From contig CAJNOJ010000117.1 in assembly GCA_905250025.1 (NCBI GenBank), positions 244,414 to 308,413 on the forward strand: a DNA stretch of 64,000 bases. Direction: 5' to 3'. Each line of letters opens with the position of its first letter. Positions within the stretch are counted from its first letter, which is position 1. This document shows positions 46,365-58,942 of this stretch, one piece after another. The stretch comes from Adineta ricciae. Taxonomy: Eukaryota; Rotifera; Eurotatoria; Adinetida; Adinetidae. The position numbers were made by a program, and so were the translations under genes. Under the pieces are notes generated by a model. That model had not been told where the DNA came from and made no database searches. It saw only the letters and a list, made by a program, of their open reading frames with translations.

Positions 46365-47566
46365 TGTTCTTTTGTTAATGTTCGACTTTGGATAAAAGAG
46401 CAGTACACAGATTCAACAGAATATGTCAATAGTGAATCTACAGTAATACTTTGATTTATATATACGTGGATTGTCGAGCGAAGAGAAATATATTAGGGCG
46501 GAAACTGCTTTCTCATTGAGAGAGAGAGATTTTTTATTCATGGATGAATATGTACATCTTCGCCGTTTCAAACATCAGTCATCCACATATTTCGATAATA
46601 ATAGCATACCCTTGCTACTTTCAATGGTAGATATTTCAGAAACATTGCTTTCCTTCTTACTATTTTGTTCGCATTCGACCTTTAATGAGAAAAACAAGCT
46701 TTGATAACAATCTATGCACCTTTTACAATCATCATTTACGTATGAGGCGTTTCTATACATTAAAAAGAATCAACAAAAAATATGTCGACATACAATCGAT
46801 CAGCGAAGGTGAAATCTCATGTGCGTCAGAAGATAATAATGAAAATATATGTACTTGGAGAAAAATAAATTCGAATGTGTATTTAGAGGTTTTTATTATG
46901 ATCATGTTTCGATATTTAAAACGTAATAGCTTTATATTTTGAAAGTCTAAGAAATTCTCTGTTATCTTACAAAGATGAATGATCTAATGTCAAATAAAAC
47001 AACATTTTCCTGCTAAAATCAAGAGAGGTGTGAGCAACACTGATCAGAATGTAGATGAATTATTTCTAGAAACAAATGGTTTTATTAAATAATGTTTTCT
47101 TATCTTCAAGTAATTGATTTTTTATTGTAGTAATAAAATGCAAATGTTCAATCATTTTGATAGAAAATACTTGGACTAGTCGATGATCTTGCTGCTTGTC
47201 TTGTCAAATTCTTGTTTAGAATCTGAAAAGAATCGTATGATGGACAATATTTGTTGAATTTCAGGGAAGATTTTTTTTCTTTTGAAGGATCTTAACTAGA
47301 GCCGGATTCCAGGTCCAGGTCTAAGCAAATATTTTTACATAAAATCTTTCCTTCCTTTCTGATTATCTTTTATTGACTAATTGAAAGAGGAAAATAAAAG
47401 CACACATTTGATAAGTGATACTGAAGTGCAGGTGTCGATTCAAAATCCTTGGACCCGGCGCGCTCTACTTGACATGGAATGATGACGATAATAAAGACCA
47501 AATATTTTGTCAGAGGAGGAAAATTTCCAATCAGTGTGAATACATTCGGACAAACACATAATTTTA
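46365..47566. other. Intergenic with MITE-like element
   Basis: No gene is recognised. Short frames at 46471-46942 are not supported. An inverted-repeat element lies at 47297-47467. Confidence 0.5.
47297..47467. mobile_element. Candidate MITE-like inverted-repeat element
   Basis: A 171-bp block begins TAGAGCCGGATTCCAGGTCC and ends with GGACCCGGCGCGCTCTA. The ends are imperfect inverted repeats of about 20 bp that share TAGAGC and GGTCCA, and they are GC-rich against an AT-rich interior. The interior has no coding capacity. A target-site duplication is not clear (TA at most). The call is structural only. Confidence 0.35.
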
Positions 47567-47815
47567 TTAAATAATTCTATTTGAACTTTTCACATTCGGC
47601 AATGGACGCAGAAAGATCTTCTTCAGACTTCCAGCCACTGTCGATTGTTTCTCTTCATATTTAGCGAGAAATTGTTCCTTTTGCATGTCAGTTGCGTCAA
47701 CTTCAGGTTTGTTTGCCTGTGTCAATGCTGCTGATCCTTCAGGACTATCTAAACCATGTTGTCGATTTAAACTTTCATTAACATAAGCTTGTATATCATA
47801 TTCTGATCTTTTCAT
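47567..47815 (-). CDS. Small unknown protein, 82 aa
   Basis: An ORF from ATG at 47815 (MKRSEYDIQAYVNESLNRQH); an earlier Met at 47896 would extend it. The product is hydrophilic with helix-favouring stretches (DATDMQKEQFLAKYEEKQS) and a basic C-terminus (LKKIFLRPLP). No domain is recognised. That the frame is real is supported by a diverged duplicate at 42705-42930, which retains the codon pattern but has acquired stops. Confidence 0.6.
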   Translation of the reverse strand: MKRSEYDIQAYVNESLNRQHGLDSPEGSAALTQANKPEVDATDMQKEQFLAKYEEKQSTVAGSLKKIFLRPLPNVKSSNRII

Positions 47816-48045
47816 TGTGAAATAATGACACGCGCTCAAAAGTTTCACTCGAGAAAGTCTTTCATCAATAAATGGCAATGAACGACATCTACACACATCG
47901 AATCCGACTCGTTAATTATTATTTTATGAATGACTAAATGCTTGCAAAACTATTAGTTAGTTTAGCGTACAGCAAATGAAGTTGATTTACTGATATATTG
48001 CAATTCTATGGTTTGATTCATAAAAAATTAACTACATATTCTATA

Positions 48046-49727
48046 ATGTCTATGTTAACACGACCAAGTGTTGTTTTTGCTATTGTATTCGGCTGCTTTG
48101 CAGTTCTCATACCACGTGTTTTTGTACCACTGTTTCGTCCAAGACAATCTGCACCCGTACATCAGCAATATGAACGTAAGCGTTTTCCTATTAATAAAAA
48201 TTAAATATCACCATTCACTTTCTATAGATTTTCGACGACCACCGTCACCGCCAACCGAATCAATACCACGAAATGATAACGATGATAATCACGAGCATGC
48301 ATCGGTTCGCACTCGTTTTAGATTACAGGAACAAAAAAACATATTAAAGATATATTTCATTTTAGGATTCTTTTGCACATACGCGCATGCGTCATCCTCA
48401 TGTCGAACATCAGCAACAATCAATAACGGATCAAATTGGCCCAAAATCAGCTGTTAAATTTGCTTTACCTATGTATACTGTTGGTATTGCAATTTTCTTT
48501 CTCTATACTTGTTTCAAAGTATGTTAAATGATTCAAAGACTATTCCAGATAAAATATATTCCTTTGCTTTAGTATTGGGCAAAACGAAATACTGAAGAAC
48601 ATAGGATAAAAAGCCGCTATTCAAGTAATAATATTCAATGGAATGGGCAGAAAAAAAAATTTAAGTATTGTGTGAATACTCGTCAAGAACAGAATGAAAA
48701 AGAAGACGATGATGAAGAACTCTATGATGGTATACGAACTTCATCAGTCTTTCAAAAGATAAGATTATTTTGTATTTGTAGGACTAGATGCTGATTATGT
48801 CGAATACTTACGATCGAAAAAACAAAAAGAGCTTAATGCTGAACAAGCGCTAACGAGAGAACAAAGACAAAGTATGATGGTTGAAATTTAGAATTGTTGA
48901 TTTTATGAAGGCGATTCTCCTAGTGCATAACACACTTGATGAAATGAAACATTCATTATCATTTATCAGTTCGAAACTTGGTGCAACTCAAACGGGAAAT
49001 AGTCTGACCAGTAATGAAATTTCACAATTACAAGATCGACTTGCTTCAACCGAAGCTCAAATGTGTAAAATTTTAAATGCACTCGATATCGCTTCGAATC
49101 AAGTGAATAAATTAACTCGAAATACTCGACAAACACTTCAACACCAAGTACAGCAGGTAAATGCATAGAGACGATCGTCTAGTCATCCTATGCTGATGTC
49201 TTTTGTTTTAGGAAAATATTATGGATGATGGCGACGACGAAGGAGAGAATCGTCATTTGTCATCGAGATCACAAAGTGAAAGTGAAGAAGACGAGGAAGA
49301 AAATTCGAACAGTGAAGAGCATTCATTACTTTCAGACGAACAGAGAAATGTTGAGCATGATGAAGAAGAAAGTTCGTCATCTTATGAAGAAGATGGGGAA
49401 GATGGAGTGCCAATTGAAGATAATGAATCAGAGTCATCATCATCAGAACGTTACGGCCTAATGACAACAAACTACGAATGTGACCCATCGGCAATCGATG
49501 ATTATGAATTGGATACGATCAAGAAACCGGACGAAACAACTGACAGTCAAACAAAAGTGCATGAATGGAACGAACGCCACCATTCTCAATCAATAAGCAG
49601 TAATTCATCCAATGAACACGATCAATCAATACCAAACAACGAACAAAAATCAAATGAAAATGCTATGTTGGATATTCGGAATGAAATAGACGTGTTGTAT
49701 CCGAGAAATCAACTAGAACATAACTGA
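48046..49727 (+). CDS. RIC3: RIC3-like acetylcholine-receptor chaperone
   Basis: RIC3 is an ER membrane protein that helps assemble nicotinic acetylcholine receptors. The start is taken at 48046 (MSMLTRPSVVFAIVFGCFAV), giving an N-terminal hydrophobic segment as in RIC3. A proline-rich luminal stretch follows (RRPPSPPTES), then a second transmembrane helix (LPMYTVGIAIFFLYTCFKYW), matching IIPIYGFGIFLYILYILFK of the human protein. After a charged linker comes a coiled coil (ISQLQDRLASTEAQMCKILNAL, compare QLQEKLKETEAAMEKLINRV). The C-terminus is long, very acidic and Ser-rich. About seven exons; several donors are weak (for example GTTCGC). RIC3 is fast-evolving, so conservation of order and helices is the main evidence. 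Confidence 0.85.
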
Positions 49728-49980
49728 CTGCTCTTTTATATCTTCCATTAAATGCTGTAACAACAAAAGACAAATGAAGTGAAGGAGATAATCACGAACA
49801 CAAACGACTTGTAGATGTGTCACTAGATGGCGAGATATAACAGAAAACTGCGTCGTTTTATTGTGTGCAAATTTTTCTATTAGTTATCGTCTAGTCATTG
49901 TAAATTTTATCGTTTGTTTTTTATTTGTAAATAATGTCGTGTACATTCAATTGTTTTATTTTGCTTTTAGATTGAAAATC

Positions 49981-52675
49981 ATGGCTGATCGTTTTAAAAA
50001 TGTTCGTGTACCTGGTTCAAACGATAATGTCTACAAAGACGAATGTGTTTATTCATTTGATAATCCAGAATCTGAACATGGTCTTTATATTTGTATGTCG
50101 ACATTCCGTGGTGTAGGAAAAGATCATTTAGCACGACATTGTCAAACGAATCCGGGAAAAAATGTTTTTCTACAAATTCTTCGAAGACGAATACCTGTGC
50201 CCGTTGATCCAAATATTGAGCCAACGAAAGTAACCAAATTAGCGATTGGTGTCGAAGGTGGCTTTGATGCTAATCAATCGAATCGATTCACATTTGATGA
50301 AAAATACGCGATTTATATTCATCCAGATGAAACAATTGCCTATCCGAATGAAGTGCAACAACTGCCTGATATTGTCAAACGCTCAGCCGACGCGATTATT
50401 GCGGCTGATTCCGCTTTTTTAAAAGAAGAACGTTCGTTAATGAATGCAACATGGGACGGAGAAACACGGCAAGTAACAAGACATACATCGACATTAGAAC
50501 AGTTGAATAACGGGATAAAAATTCCACCAAGTGGATGGAAATGTCAACATTGTGACTTAACAGATAATCTATGGCTGAATCTAACTGATGGAGCTATTTT
50601 ATGTGGACGAAAGTTCTACGATGGAACAGGAGGAAATAATCATGCAATTGAACATTACAAAAAGACGAAATATCCATTAGCTGTTAAGCTCGGTTAGTTA
50701 GAAGAACTAGATGATAAATCTTGTTTAGTTATTTGATCGATAACTACGATGTTTTCTTCTAGGAACAATCACTGCCAAAGGTGCTGATGTGTACTCTTAT
50801 GACGAAGATGATATGGTTGAGGATAAAAATCTTGCGATTCACTTATCACATTGGGGCATCAATATGTTAAAAATGGAGAAGAGCGATCGAACAATGGCTG
50901 ATTTAGAAATTGAATTAAATCAAAAATATAGTGAAGCATCCGCAATCGAAGAAGCCAATTCAAAATTACAACCTGTCTATGGACCAGGTAGATAAACGTA
51001 CCACCGATTTCATTGTAATCAACTGTTCACTATTTTCAGGTTATACGGGAATGAGAAATTTAGGCAATTCATGTTACATGAATTCTGTTGTTCAAGTCCT
51101 ATTTACTCTCAGTGACTTTCAAGACAAATATTATAAGCATTGTGATTTCTATTTCGATACAGCAAAAGATCCTGCTCATGACTTTAACGCTCAAACAGCG
51201 AAATTAGCATTTGGCCTTTTATCTGGACAGTATTCCAAGTCACTTCCTGCCACTAGTGATCCAACATTATATCCACCGTCAGGTATTCGTCCTCAAATGT
51301 TTCGATCATTGATTGGACGTGATCATGCCGATTTCGGTACGAAACAACAACAAGATGCTGCTGAATTTCTTCAATATTACATTGAGCAAGTGCATAATCA
51401 TTGCTTGAAAGATCCAACACCAGATCCAGAATTAGATCCAAGTATTTGCTTCCAATTTGAATTGGAGGAACGAATCTATTGTCCAGATACAAATCAAGTT
51501 CGTTATATAGCTCGACCTGATTCGATGCTCCGAATGAATGTTCCATTGGAAGCTTCGAGAAATATGCACGAAGTCCTCCAGTACAATGCAACAAAAGAAG
51601 AACTAGAAAAACAAGGACAAAAAACCGACGACTTACCAATTGTGCGTCCAATTGTTCCACTGAAAGAAACTATTGCGCATTGGGCTGCACCAGAAGAAAT
51701 CCGTGACTATATTTTACCACGTGATGGTCGCCGAACTACAATTCGAAAAACGCAAAGATTTCGAAATTTTCCAGATTATCTCTTCATTCAGTTGAAGAAA
51801 TACACGTTCAATCCTGACTGGACACCAAAGAAGATCGATGTGTCCATGGAAATTCCTGACGAAATCGATCTGAATTCACTGCGCGGAACAGGTTTCCAAC
51901 ATGGTGAAACATTGATGCCAGAAGGTAAAAGTCTCACTAGTCGTCTGAATAGCAAGTTAGATTTTACTTTTATTTATAAGATGAAACCTCCGGAGCCGCA
52001 GCAAGTTCAGGATCGGCTGTTCATGTTAATGAAGTTCTTCTTCAACAACTTGTCGATATGGGTTTTTCAACTGAAGGTTGTAAACGTGCGTTGATCAACA
52101 CAGGAAACAATGATGTTGAAGCTGCAATGAATTGGGTATTCGAACATCAATCCGATCCCGATTTTGATACACCTTATCAAGCACCAAGTAAAAAGGCTCG
52201 AGTAGAACAAACACCGCCAGTGAGATCTTTCTCTCCTGTCAATACTTGTCGTCTAGTTTTATACATAACTGAAATTTAGGTTGATGAAGAAAGTGTGGGA
52301 TTAGTTATGTCCATGGGCTTTTCACGTTCACATGCTGTTCGTGCATTGACAGTATCGAACAATAACGTTGAAGCAGCTGTGGATTGGGCTCTCAATACAC
52401 CAGAAGATGATTCTGCGTTAAGCACTCTAATTCAATCATTACCTCAATCAGCACCTGTAGAACAATCGAAATCACAATTTCGTGATGGCACTGGCAAGTA
52501 TCGTCTCATTGCTCTCATTTCACATATTGGCAAACATCCATCATCTGGTCACTATGTTGCCCATATTCTTAAAGAAGGCCGCTGGGTGATCTTCAATGAT
52601 GAAAATGTGGCACTCTCGGAACATCCACCAAAAGATTTAGCTTATCTTTATTTATATAAACGTGAAACGGCTTAA
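49981..52675 (+). CDS. USP5: Ubiquitin carboxyl-terminal hydrolase 5 (isopeptidase T)
   Basis: This is a cysteine deubiquitinase that disassembles free polyubiquitin. Five exons, starting 49981: 49981-50693, about 50763-50990, about 51041-51925, about 51981-52219 and about 52280-52675. Domains in order: the N-terminal cryptic ZnF (VYKDECVYSFDNPESEHGLY); ZnF-UBP (GWKCQHCDLTDNLWLNLTDG, CGRKFYDGTGGNNHAIEHY), which reads the free Gly-Gly tail; the USP Cys box GMRNLGNSCYMNSVVQVLF with catalytic Cys; QQQDAAEFLQYYIEQV; two UBA domains (LVDMGFSTEGCKRALINTGN and LVMSMGFSRSHAVRALTVS); and the His box HPSSGHYVAHI with catalytic His. It ends LAYLYLYKRETA. All catalytic residues are present and the length is typical of USP5/USP13. 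Confidence 0.97.
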
Positions 52676-52977
52676 TCAATTGGTCCATCACAACCGAGAC
52701 ACTCTTCTCTCTTCTTCTTTCTCTTTTGTTATACTTCCACTTTCTTTGTTATTTTAAACCAGTTGAATATGCATTAACTCTAAGCATTCAAATCAAGATT
52801 GTTGTTATGCACAGATTCATACTTTTTATCGTTACTTCTTCTTTTGTTTTTCAGATGTATACTAATTCGAAATTCTAATAGTTCTATTCTTGCTGTAAGC
52901 TAATCCACGATCAATTGAAATTGTGTTTTTCACATTCCAGTCTCTTTCTCTCTCTCTCAGCATACAAACAAGAAAAA

Positions 52978-53403
52978 ATGTCCGCAAGTAGTGAAATGCA
53001 AATTCGTCGTACAGCGACTTCACGACCAACAGGTGCCGGCTCGCATTTATCCTCGACTGGTACACCATCGTCAGCTAGTAGTCACAAACGAAGACACGAC
53101 GCTGTTCTATACAGTGATGCTGCTGTTCGTTTCAATGAAAATAGTCTTGAACAATGTCGAACATCTGTTAGTGCACTTTCGGGTTGTGTTGCTGGTATTA
53201 TTGGTTTAACATCTTATAAAGGATTTCTCTTCTATGGTTTCTCTATGCTACTATTATCATTTCTTATCTTTGTCGTCATTCGACGTGAACATCGCAAGTT
53301 TTTTACTAATTTAAACCACGTTTTCGTCAATGGATTTTTCAATGGTCTGCTTACATATGTACTCTTCTGGACATTTCTCTATGGAATGGTGCATGTTTAT
53401 TGA
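52978..53403 (+). CDS. EMC6: ER membrane protein complex subunit 6
   Basis: EMC6 is a core subunit of the ER membrane insertase. This is a single-exon 141-aa protein. The C-terminal ~90 residues match EMC6 closely: CRTSVSALSGCVAGIIGLT, three hydrophobic helices, and the near-invariant end TYVLFWTFLYGMVHVY. The N-terminal ~50 residues are a Ser/Thr/Arg-rich extension absent from the ~110-aa vertebrate protein. The start ATG follows aagaaaaa. It lies 300 bp after USP5. Confidence 0.97.
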   Translation: MSASSEMQIRRTATSRPTGAGSHLSSTGTPSSASSHKRRHDAVLYSDAAVRFNENSLEQCRTSVSALSGCVAGIIGLTSYKGFLFYGFSMLLLSFLIFVVIRREHRKFFTNLNHVFVNGFFNGLLTYVLFWTFLYGMVHVY

Positions 53404-53656
53404 AAAGCATGAAAACAAAAATGAACAGCTAACTGTAATAGCATAAAGTAGTGTTTCAGATTTGTTTCCTTTTTTTTATAACTGGATTGTTGTTGTTATT
53501 GTTTCACTCAACAGAAAAAAAAAGGAAATTTCAAGAATAAACTTTATACACTCAATCACTACTTCTAAATTGAACTACGTAGAATCTATTTCGTGTAACC
53601 CAACAGACGAAGAACGTAACATACAGAGTTCTATATGCAAATTAGATATTCTAGAT

Positions 53657-54947
53657 ATGAAAACCAAGCCAACGAATTCGCGTTCATCAAACTCTTCTTC
53701 AACTGCATCATTAGTCTATACAAATAAAGTTTCAGTGCGCTCATCACTGGAAAATAATGACTGTTACGCTATTGATTTAAGTCTAAATAGTACGGGAAAT
53801 CATATTGCTGTACTAACTATTCCGAGTACAATTCAATTGTTTGATGCAACAACATTAAAACAGTTGTCATCTCTTTCGTCAACTTCAAACAACTTCGATA
53901 GTGCAGATTCAACATCGTCAATTACTATTAGTGCTATCCAATATGCTTATGTTTCACCCCATACTCTATTAGCTTCGACAAATCAAAATTTAGTTCTCCT
54001 GTGGGATACGAGAACACCACAACAAGAAACAGTTCGCTTGAACGGATGTGCGGATGAACACAATTTTCTTTCTGTTACATCTAATAGCGAAGATCTATTA
54101 GTCGCTGCTGGTACTGAACTGAAAGGTGAAGAAAATGTCGCAATTGCATTTTGGGATTTACGTGCACCGATCAATGGACAATTGTTAGGGTATTACACAG
54201 AATCTCATTCGGATGATATCATTCATGTTGAATTTGACCGAACGAATTCGAAAAAGTTAGTCAGTGGATCAACCGATGGTCTTGTCTGCCTGTACGATGT
54301 TGGCAAATCGACGGAAGAAGATGCACTTGAACAGGTATCGTATTTATTTCGAAATCGCGAACAATCTAGTCGGTTTTCTTTTCAAGGTTTACAATGCTAA
54401 CGGACCTGTCGCTAAGTGTGGTTTTGCTCAGTACAACACTGTTTATGGTATCACTGGATCGAATGCTTTTTATGTATGGTCAACATCCGATGACGAACAA
54501 CAACAACAAACTCTTGTTCAGGGAGACACCGATAGTGATATTCTTTCGAAAGAGATTTCTTTGGAAAAGTCATCAAAAATGATTCATCATCTTCCATCAA
54601 CACATTCAACAATTGTTGACTTACTCACTGACAGTAGAATCAATAGTCTACTACCATCTGCTTTTCATGAAACGAAGTCCAGTTGGCCATTGTTAATGTG
54701 TGATCATATGGGTAAAATGAATATTACATTAGTATCATCCGAACAATCTGAACCAATCATATTATCTCTTCACTCACCTCATTCGGAAACAATCCGAGCA
54801 GCAGCGACATATCAGTCATCGCTATATTCTTGCAGCGACGATGGACAGCTAGTTCGCTGGCAGTCATCTTCTGCAATAGATGGTCACGATGACAATGAAA
54901 AACAAGCACCATCAAGGAAGAAATCAAACAATCGAAAGCCTTACTAA
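53657..54947 (+). CDS. WDR89: WD-repeat protein WDR89-like
   Basis: A WD40 beta-propeller. It resembles WDR89 over FWDLRAPINGQLLGYYTESHSDDIIHV (read here in two parts: FWDLRAP and YTESHSDD) and LVSGSTDGLVCLYDV. Other blades are visible as LLWDTRTPQ and CSDDGQLVRW. Two exons split after EEDALEQ (54334 donor, 54385 acceptor). I place the start at ATG 53657; the frame is open further 5' to 53462, but that part is hydrophobic/basic and probably 5' UTR. A basic C-terminus (RKKSNNRKP) could be a nuclear-localisation signal. The function of the family is poorly known. Confidence 0.88.
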
Positions 54948-55135
54948 ATATTTTTGTTTTGTTTTTTTCTGTGGTTTTAACAAGATAGTATACATCTTGT
55001 TCAATAAAAAGAAATGATTTTGACAATACGATCAGAGATTATTGTTTTTCACACTTCAATGTTATTTTTCTCGCTATTAAGTATGATGCATTCCGGCATA
55101 TTTTTCTTATTTGATGCTACCATCCAATTATGTGT

Positions 55136-55155
55136 GTATATATATATATATATAG
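55136..55155. repeat. (TA)n microsatellite
   Basis: About nine TA dinucleotides in the spacer between the WDR89-like and Axin-like genes. Confidence 0.8.
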
Positions 55156-55512
55156 ACGCGATGCTTGTTGTGTTTCTCCATCGGACAACTATTAGATCGG
55201 CACTTCGCTTTGATCGTCTTCAAAGGAATAGACGGATTAAACATCTAAATATGTGTGCATATACGTTACTGAAATGTATTTTTCAAATTTTTTCTCTTTC
55301 CATCTGGGAGTGTCTTGACACATCAATAATGACGAAACGATCGCCGACGCGTCGGTTAGACGGAGAAAAAAAGACGAATTGAACAGAAACGAAAAAAGAA
55401 GAAAGACAAACGTCCATATATTTGATAGGCTATCATTTCGTTAACGTTTTCTTCTATATACGAAAACGATTTCAACACAAATTGATCACTTTTGCCGAAA
55501 GTTTCAGAAATT

Positions 55513-56537
55513 ATGTCTTTCAGTGACACTGAATGTTCACATCGCTCATCGTTAGCTCATCGAGTACCAGCAAATAATGCTCCCCAATCATCGCGAACAA
55601 TTCCAGCCCACGAAATTGTTTCTAATCCGGAAACATCAAAATTATTTCTGGAATTTCTCCTGAGTTCACCTCAAACAGTTACCCTTGGCTCTGTTTATGC
55701 GATTGTCTTAGTACTAAACGAAAAAAAAGATGATCTCCATCAACTGCATGAAATCGGACGAGCAGCGTATAAAACTTACATTGAAACTGAATCGGTTCTA
55801 CCTTGGTTACCTATGCAACGCCGATTAGAATTACGTGATTTGTACCGTCGAAAACAATTCAACGAACATTTTTTCGATGGCGTCGTCGACGATCTACTAA
55901 TCTATCTAGAAACTCAAACAGATGTCTTTCGACAATTTCTCAATTCCAGAGTTTGGAATGAATATCGACGAGAAAAGTTCACGAAAAATCCTGCTCAGAT
56001 TAGATCAACATCGACATTAGTGAATAATACAAGTAATTATCAAAACGAAAGTGATCTCAAGCGCTCTCGCAAACTTCATTCATCATCGTTATCCTTGCAA
56101 ACAAAAGGCAAGTCGAATGATCGACATTCACATCATCATCATCATCACAATCGAAGTGTTCGAATTGAACGTATGAAAAGCTTTCTTTTGAAAATATTTC
56201 ATTGCTCATGTGTACTGTTTTAGCAACATCAATGAAGAAAACACGTGTAGCTTATTTTCTGCCTGATAGTGATACCCCATTTGTTATTCAAGTCGCTGTT
56301 CCTGTCGAATCTATTACATTGAATGATATTCTCCCACGATTGCATATCTCCTCAGTAAATCAACGAAATAATCTCAGTACAAATACTTCACTGGACTATT
56401 TCGTCAAGCACCGAGCATCGAATGAGAATTGGCTTGGTGGTGATACACAATTTATCAATGAAAAAATCGATGACTTCGATCAGCCGCTTCCAAATATTGA
56501 TGGAACGGTAGTCATACGAATTTTGAACAATAGTTAG
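55513..56537 (+). CDS. Very short Axin-like protein (RGS + DIX)
   Basis: Axin scaffolds the beta-catenin destruction complex in Wnt signalling. Two exons (55513-56170, 56224-56537) give about 320 aa. Residues ~40-160 form an RGS domain of Axin type: FLEFLLSSPQTVTLGSVYAI, then AAYKTYI, then VVDDLLIYLETQTDVFRQFL and NSRVWNEY. The C-terminal ~100 residues read as a DIX domain (TRVAYFLPDSDTPFVIQVAV at the start, LDYFVKHRAS in the middle, DGTVVIRIL at the end). RGS plus DIX is the defining Axin combination. The linker is only about 70 residues, Ser/His-rich with a HHHHHH run, where other Axins have several hundred residues including GSK3- and beta-catenin-binding helices. I see neither. The start is at the ATG just after a possible acceptor (TTTCAG), so an upstream exon is possible. 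Confidence 0.8.
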
Positions 56538-57126
56538 ATTCTTCGAATTATTTGTTTTCTTTGTGTTCTCCTTATGAATGTCAGATGACTCTTTTTTGTT
56601 GTTGTATGAATTATTGAGTAATGAGGATATTTGAATGATTCATAAATTTCAAACACAGTGCGAATGTACAGGAACTAAATGTTATTGTAAATGGAAAAAG
56701 AAAGAAAGAAGTACATTCTCGAGTTGTTTTTTCGTTGAAAAATCAGTCATGCGGAAAGGCATAAGTGACATGTATACATATATACGAGTATTGGTGATGA
56801 GTAAAGCAAAAAAATCGAATATACGCGTATATCAATAGTTTGGACATTCATCAATGTAAGTAGCTTCTATGTTGTGGAACAACATCATAGATAATTTAAT
56901 GATCCGAGAGCCAAATCTGTCTGGAATTGCTTTCATTAGTAATTCCCTTCGTTTTTCTTGACGAGACGATGAGTCATCTTTGAAGTCATGTTTTTCTTAT
57001 TCTCTGCATGAATACTTCGCAACAATGCAATTAGAAGCAATGTCGGCAATGATTTTTCTTAATTTTGATTATTGATGTCTAACTTCAGATTTGATCCAAG
57101 GATCGTTGTTTTAGAGATAATTCATT
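56538..57126. other. Intergenic, nothing recognised
   Basis: AT-rich sequence between the Axin gene and the small membrane protein, presumably UTRs and promoter. Confidence 0.5.
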
Positions 57127-57476
57127 ATGGTAGTACTTACGACAGATGTGATTGTAGCATTAGCAGTAGTTGCGGTTGTAGTGATTCTCATTCTACTTAT
57201 TCTTTTGGTAAGAAAAACAGTTCGATCGAAATCAGTTTTGAAATCCGATGAATATTTTATATTTAGATCTGTTGTTTATGTCGCAAGTGCGATCAATGTG
57301 CGCGATGGTCACGACGCAAAGCGAACGATCAAGAGGATGCGAGACGAGCAGCCGAACTTGCTGATTCTCGCCGTGAATTCAATGAAATCCGACAGCAACA
57401 CGAGGTGGTGCGCGATCAACTCCGAGTGAAATATAATCTTAATGGTGGCAATTCGAATGCTGAAGTTATTCCATAA
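57127..57476 (+). CDS. Small single-pass membrane protein, 96 aa
   Basis: Two exons (57127-57207, 57267-57476) join in phase 0. The N-terminus is short, followed by a strongly hydrophobic helix (VIVALAVVAVVVILILLILL). A juxtamembrane Cys cluster (ICCLCRKCDQC) suggests S-palmitoylation. A charged helical segment rich in Arg, Glu and Gln follows (about residues 46-82: ARRAAELADSRREFNEIRQQ), consistent with a short coiled coil. The layout is of a tail-facing-cytosol micro-membrane protein. No family is recognised. Confidence 0.75.
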
Positions 57477-58901
57477 TTCAGTGTTGTTTTTTGCTTTCTT
57501 TTGTATATCTTTTCTTGACATTGTGTATTTATATTCAATGGTCTTGAACAAATGATGATGATAAATGTGTTGTGTTTTATCTTTTGATACACATCGAATT
57601 CTGTGAACATAAAAAAAGTCAATATTTGATCGATGTCTATTACACTTGAGGAGCTAGTGGCTGTCTAGTCTAACACCTATAGCAATTTACAAAATTGACA
57701 TAGATGAAACGTGTTTTGTCTCACGCGACAAATGTCTCTGTTCCATATTACTTATGAGAATCGAATTAAAATACATTTGTCTTCTCCCTTTCTCACTAGT
57801 CTTCTCATTTCTTCGTTCTTTTTTGCTGTTGTGCATATAGAAAAGTTCAACTGTTCTATTCGCATCAATTGCCCCTTCTGTTATTATTTTGCTGCTGTCG
57901 TTGCTGCTTGATTAACACAGTGGGTATACATATCTAACAATAAGTGACAAAGAAATGAGGTCAAGTTCGATACAAGGTTTCTTTTTTCATACTAGACGAA
58001 AAGAAATATTTTGACGCTCAATATCACAAGACATTACACTTTTATGTACATTCAATAAGCACACACATTTGTTCTATTGAAATATGTTAAACACATATCT
58101 TCGAAATCAGTCAAGTAAGACTATCAGTCGGAGAATTGGAGAAATGATTACAAGGTTTTCATTGATAAGAACAAACATATTTATATAACATAGTTGCTGT
58201 TATCTTTTGATTCTGTCATTGGATGACATATCAGTAATGAATGCGAAGATGCAAATAATTAATCATTGACTTTCTCTCTTTAGGATTGTCAGACAGTTAT
58301 TTAGCTTTTGAATGCATTTGTTATTCGAGAACGAATACAATAGAACTTCTCAGCTTTGTAGTTTTTGTTTAAAGCTTTCCATCGGAGAGACGTGTGTTTT
58401 GTACTGAGTAGTTCTATTCGAGAATATTCTTTTTTGTAGAAAACACTATTCTCGATCTAAATGACGAGAAAACCTAAGATGACAGAAAGAAGGAAAGGCA
58501 AAAGCGAGTGACGATTGAACAATTCCTATCCTCTACCCTTCTCATCGTCATTTTTGACAAGCAAGCTTCGAAGAAGGAGAGGAAAGAAAAGTTCGCGTAT
58601 TATAGTAAGACATGTTGGCGGACACCCGATCCATGTCGATGGAGGAGAAGAAAAGAAAAATAGGAAAAAAAACGGGTTGAGATAGCTTCTTTGTAACTAG
58701 TCTGAAGAAGTGAGAAACGACCGAGAAAAGAAAGAAAAGAGAACAAACAACGGGTCGTCTCTTGATTAAATCAGGCAGCTAAGGCATAGATGACGTACTG
58801 CTAGTGCCCGAAACTGAAGAAAGAAAAAGAGAGGAAAAAAGAAGACGATGCCGTAGAAAAAAAACTATAGACGTCGATGTCTTTTCTTTTCCGTTTTCCC
58901 T

Positions 58902-58942
<41 letters not shown>

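Noticed and set aside
53462-53656. N-terminal extension of the WDR89-like ORF
   Set aside because: The in-frame segment is hydrophobic/basic with poly-Lys, immediately downstream of EMC6, and precedes the first region with family similarity; treated as 5' UTR.
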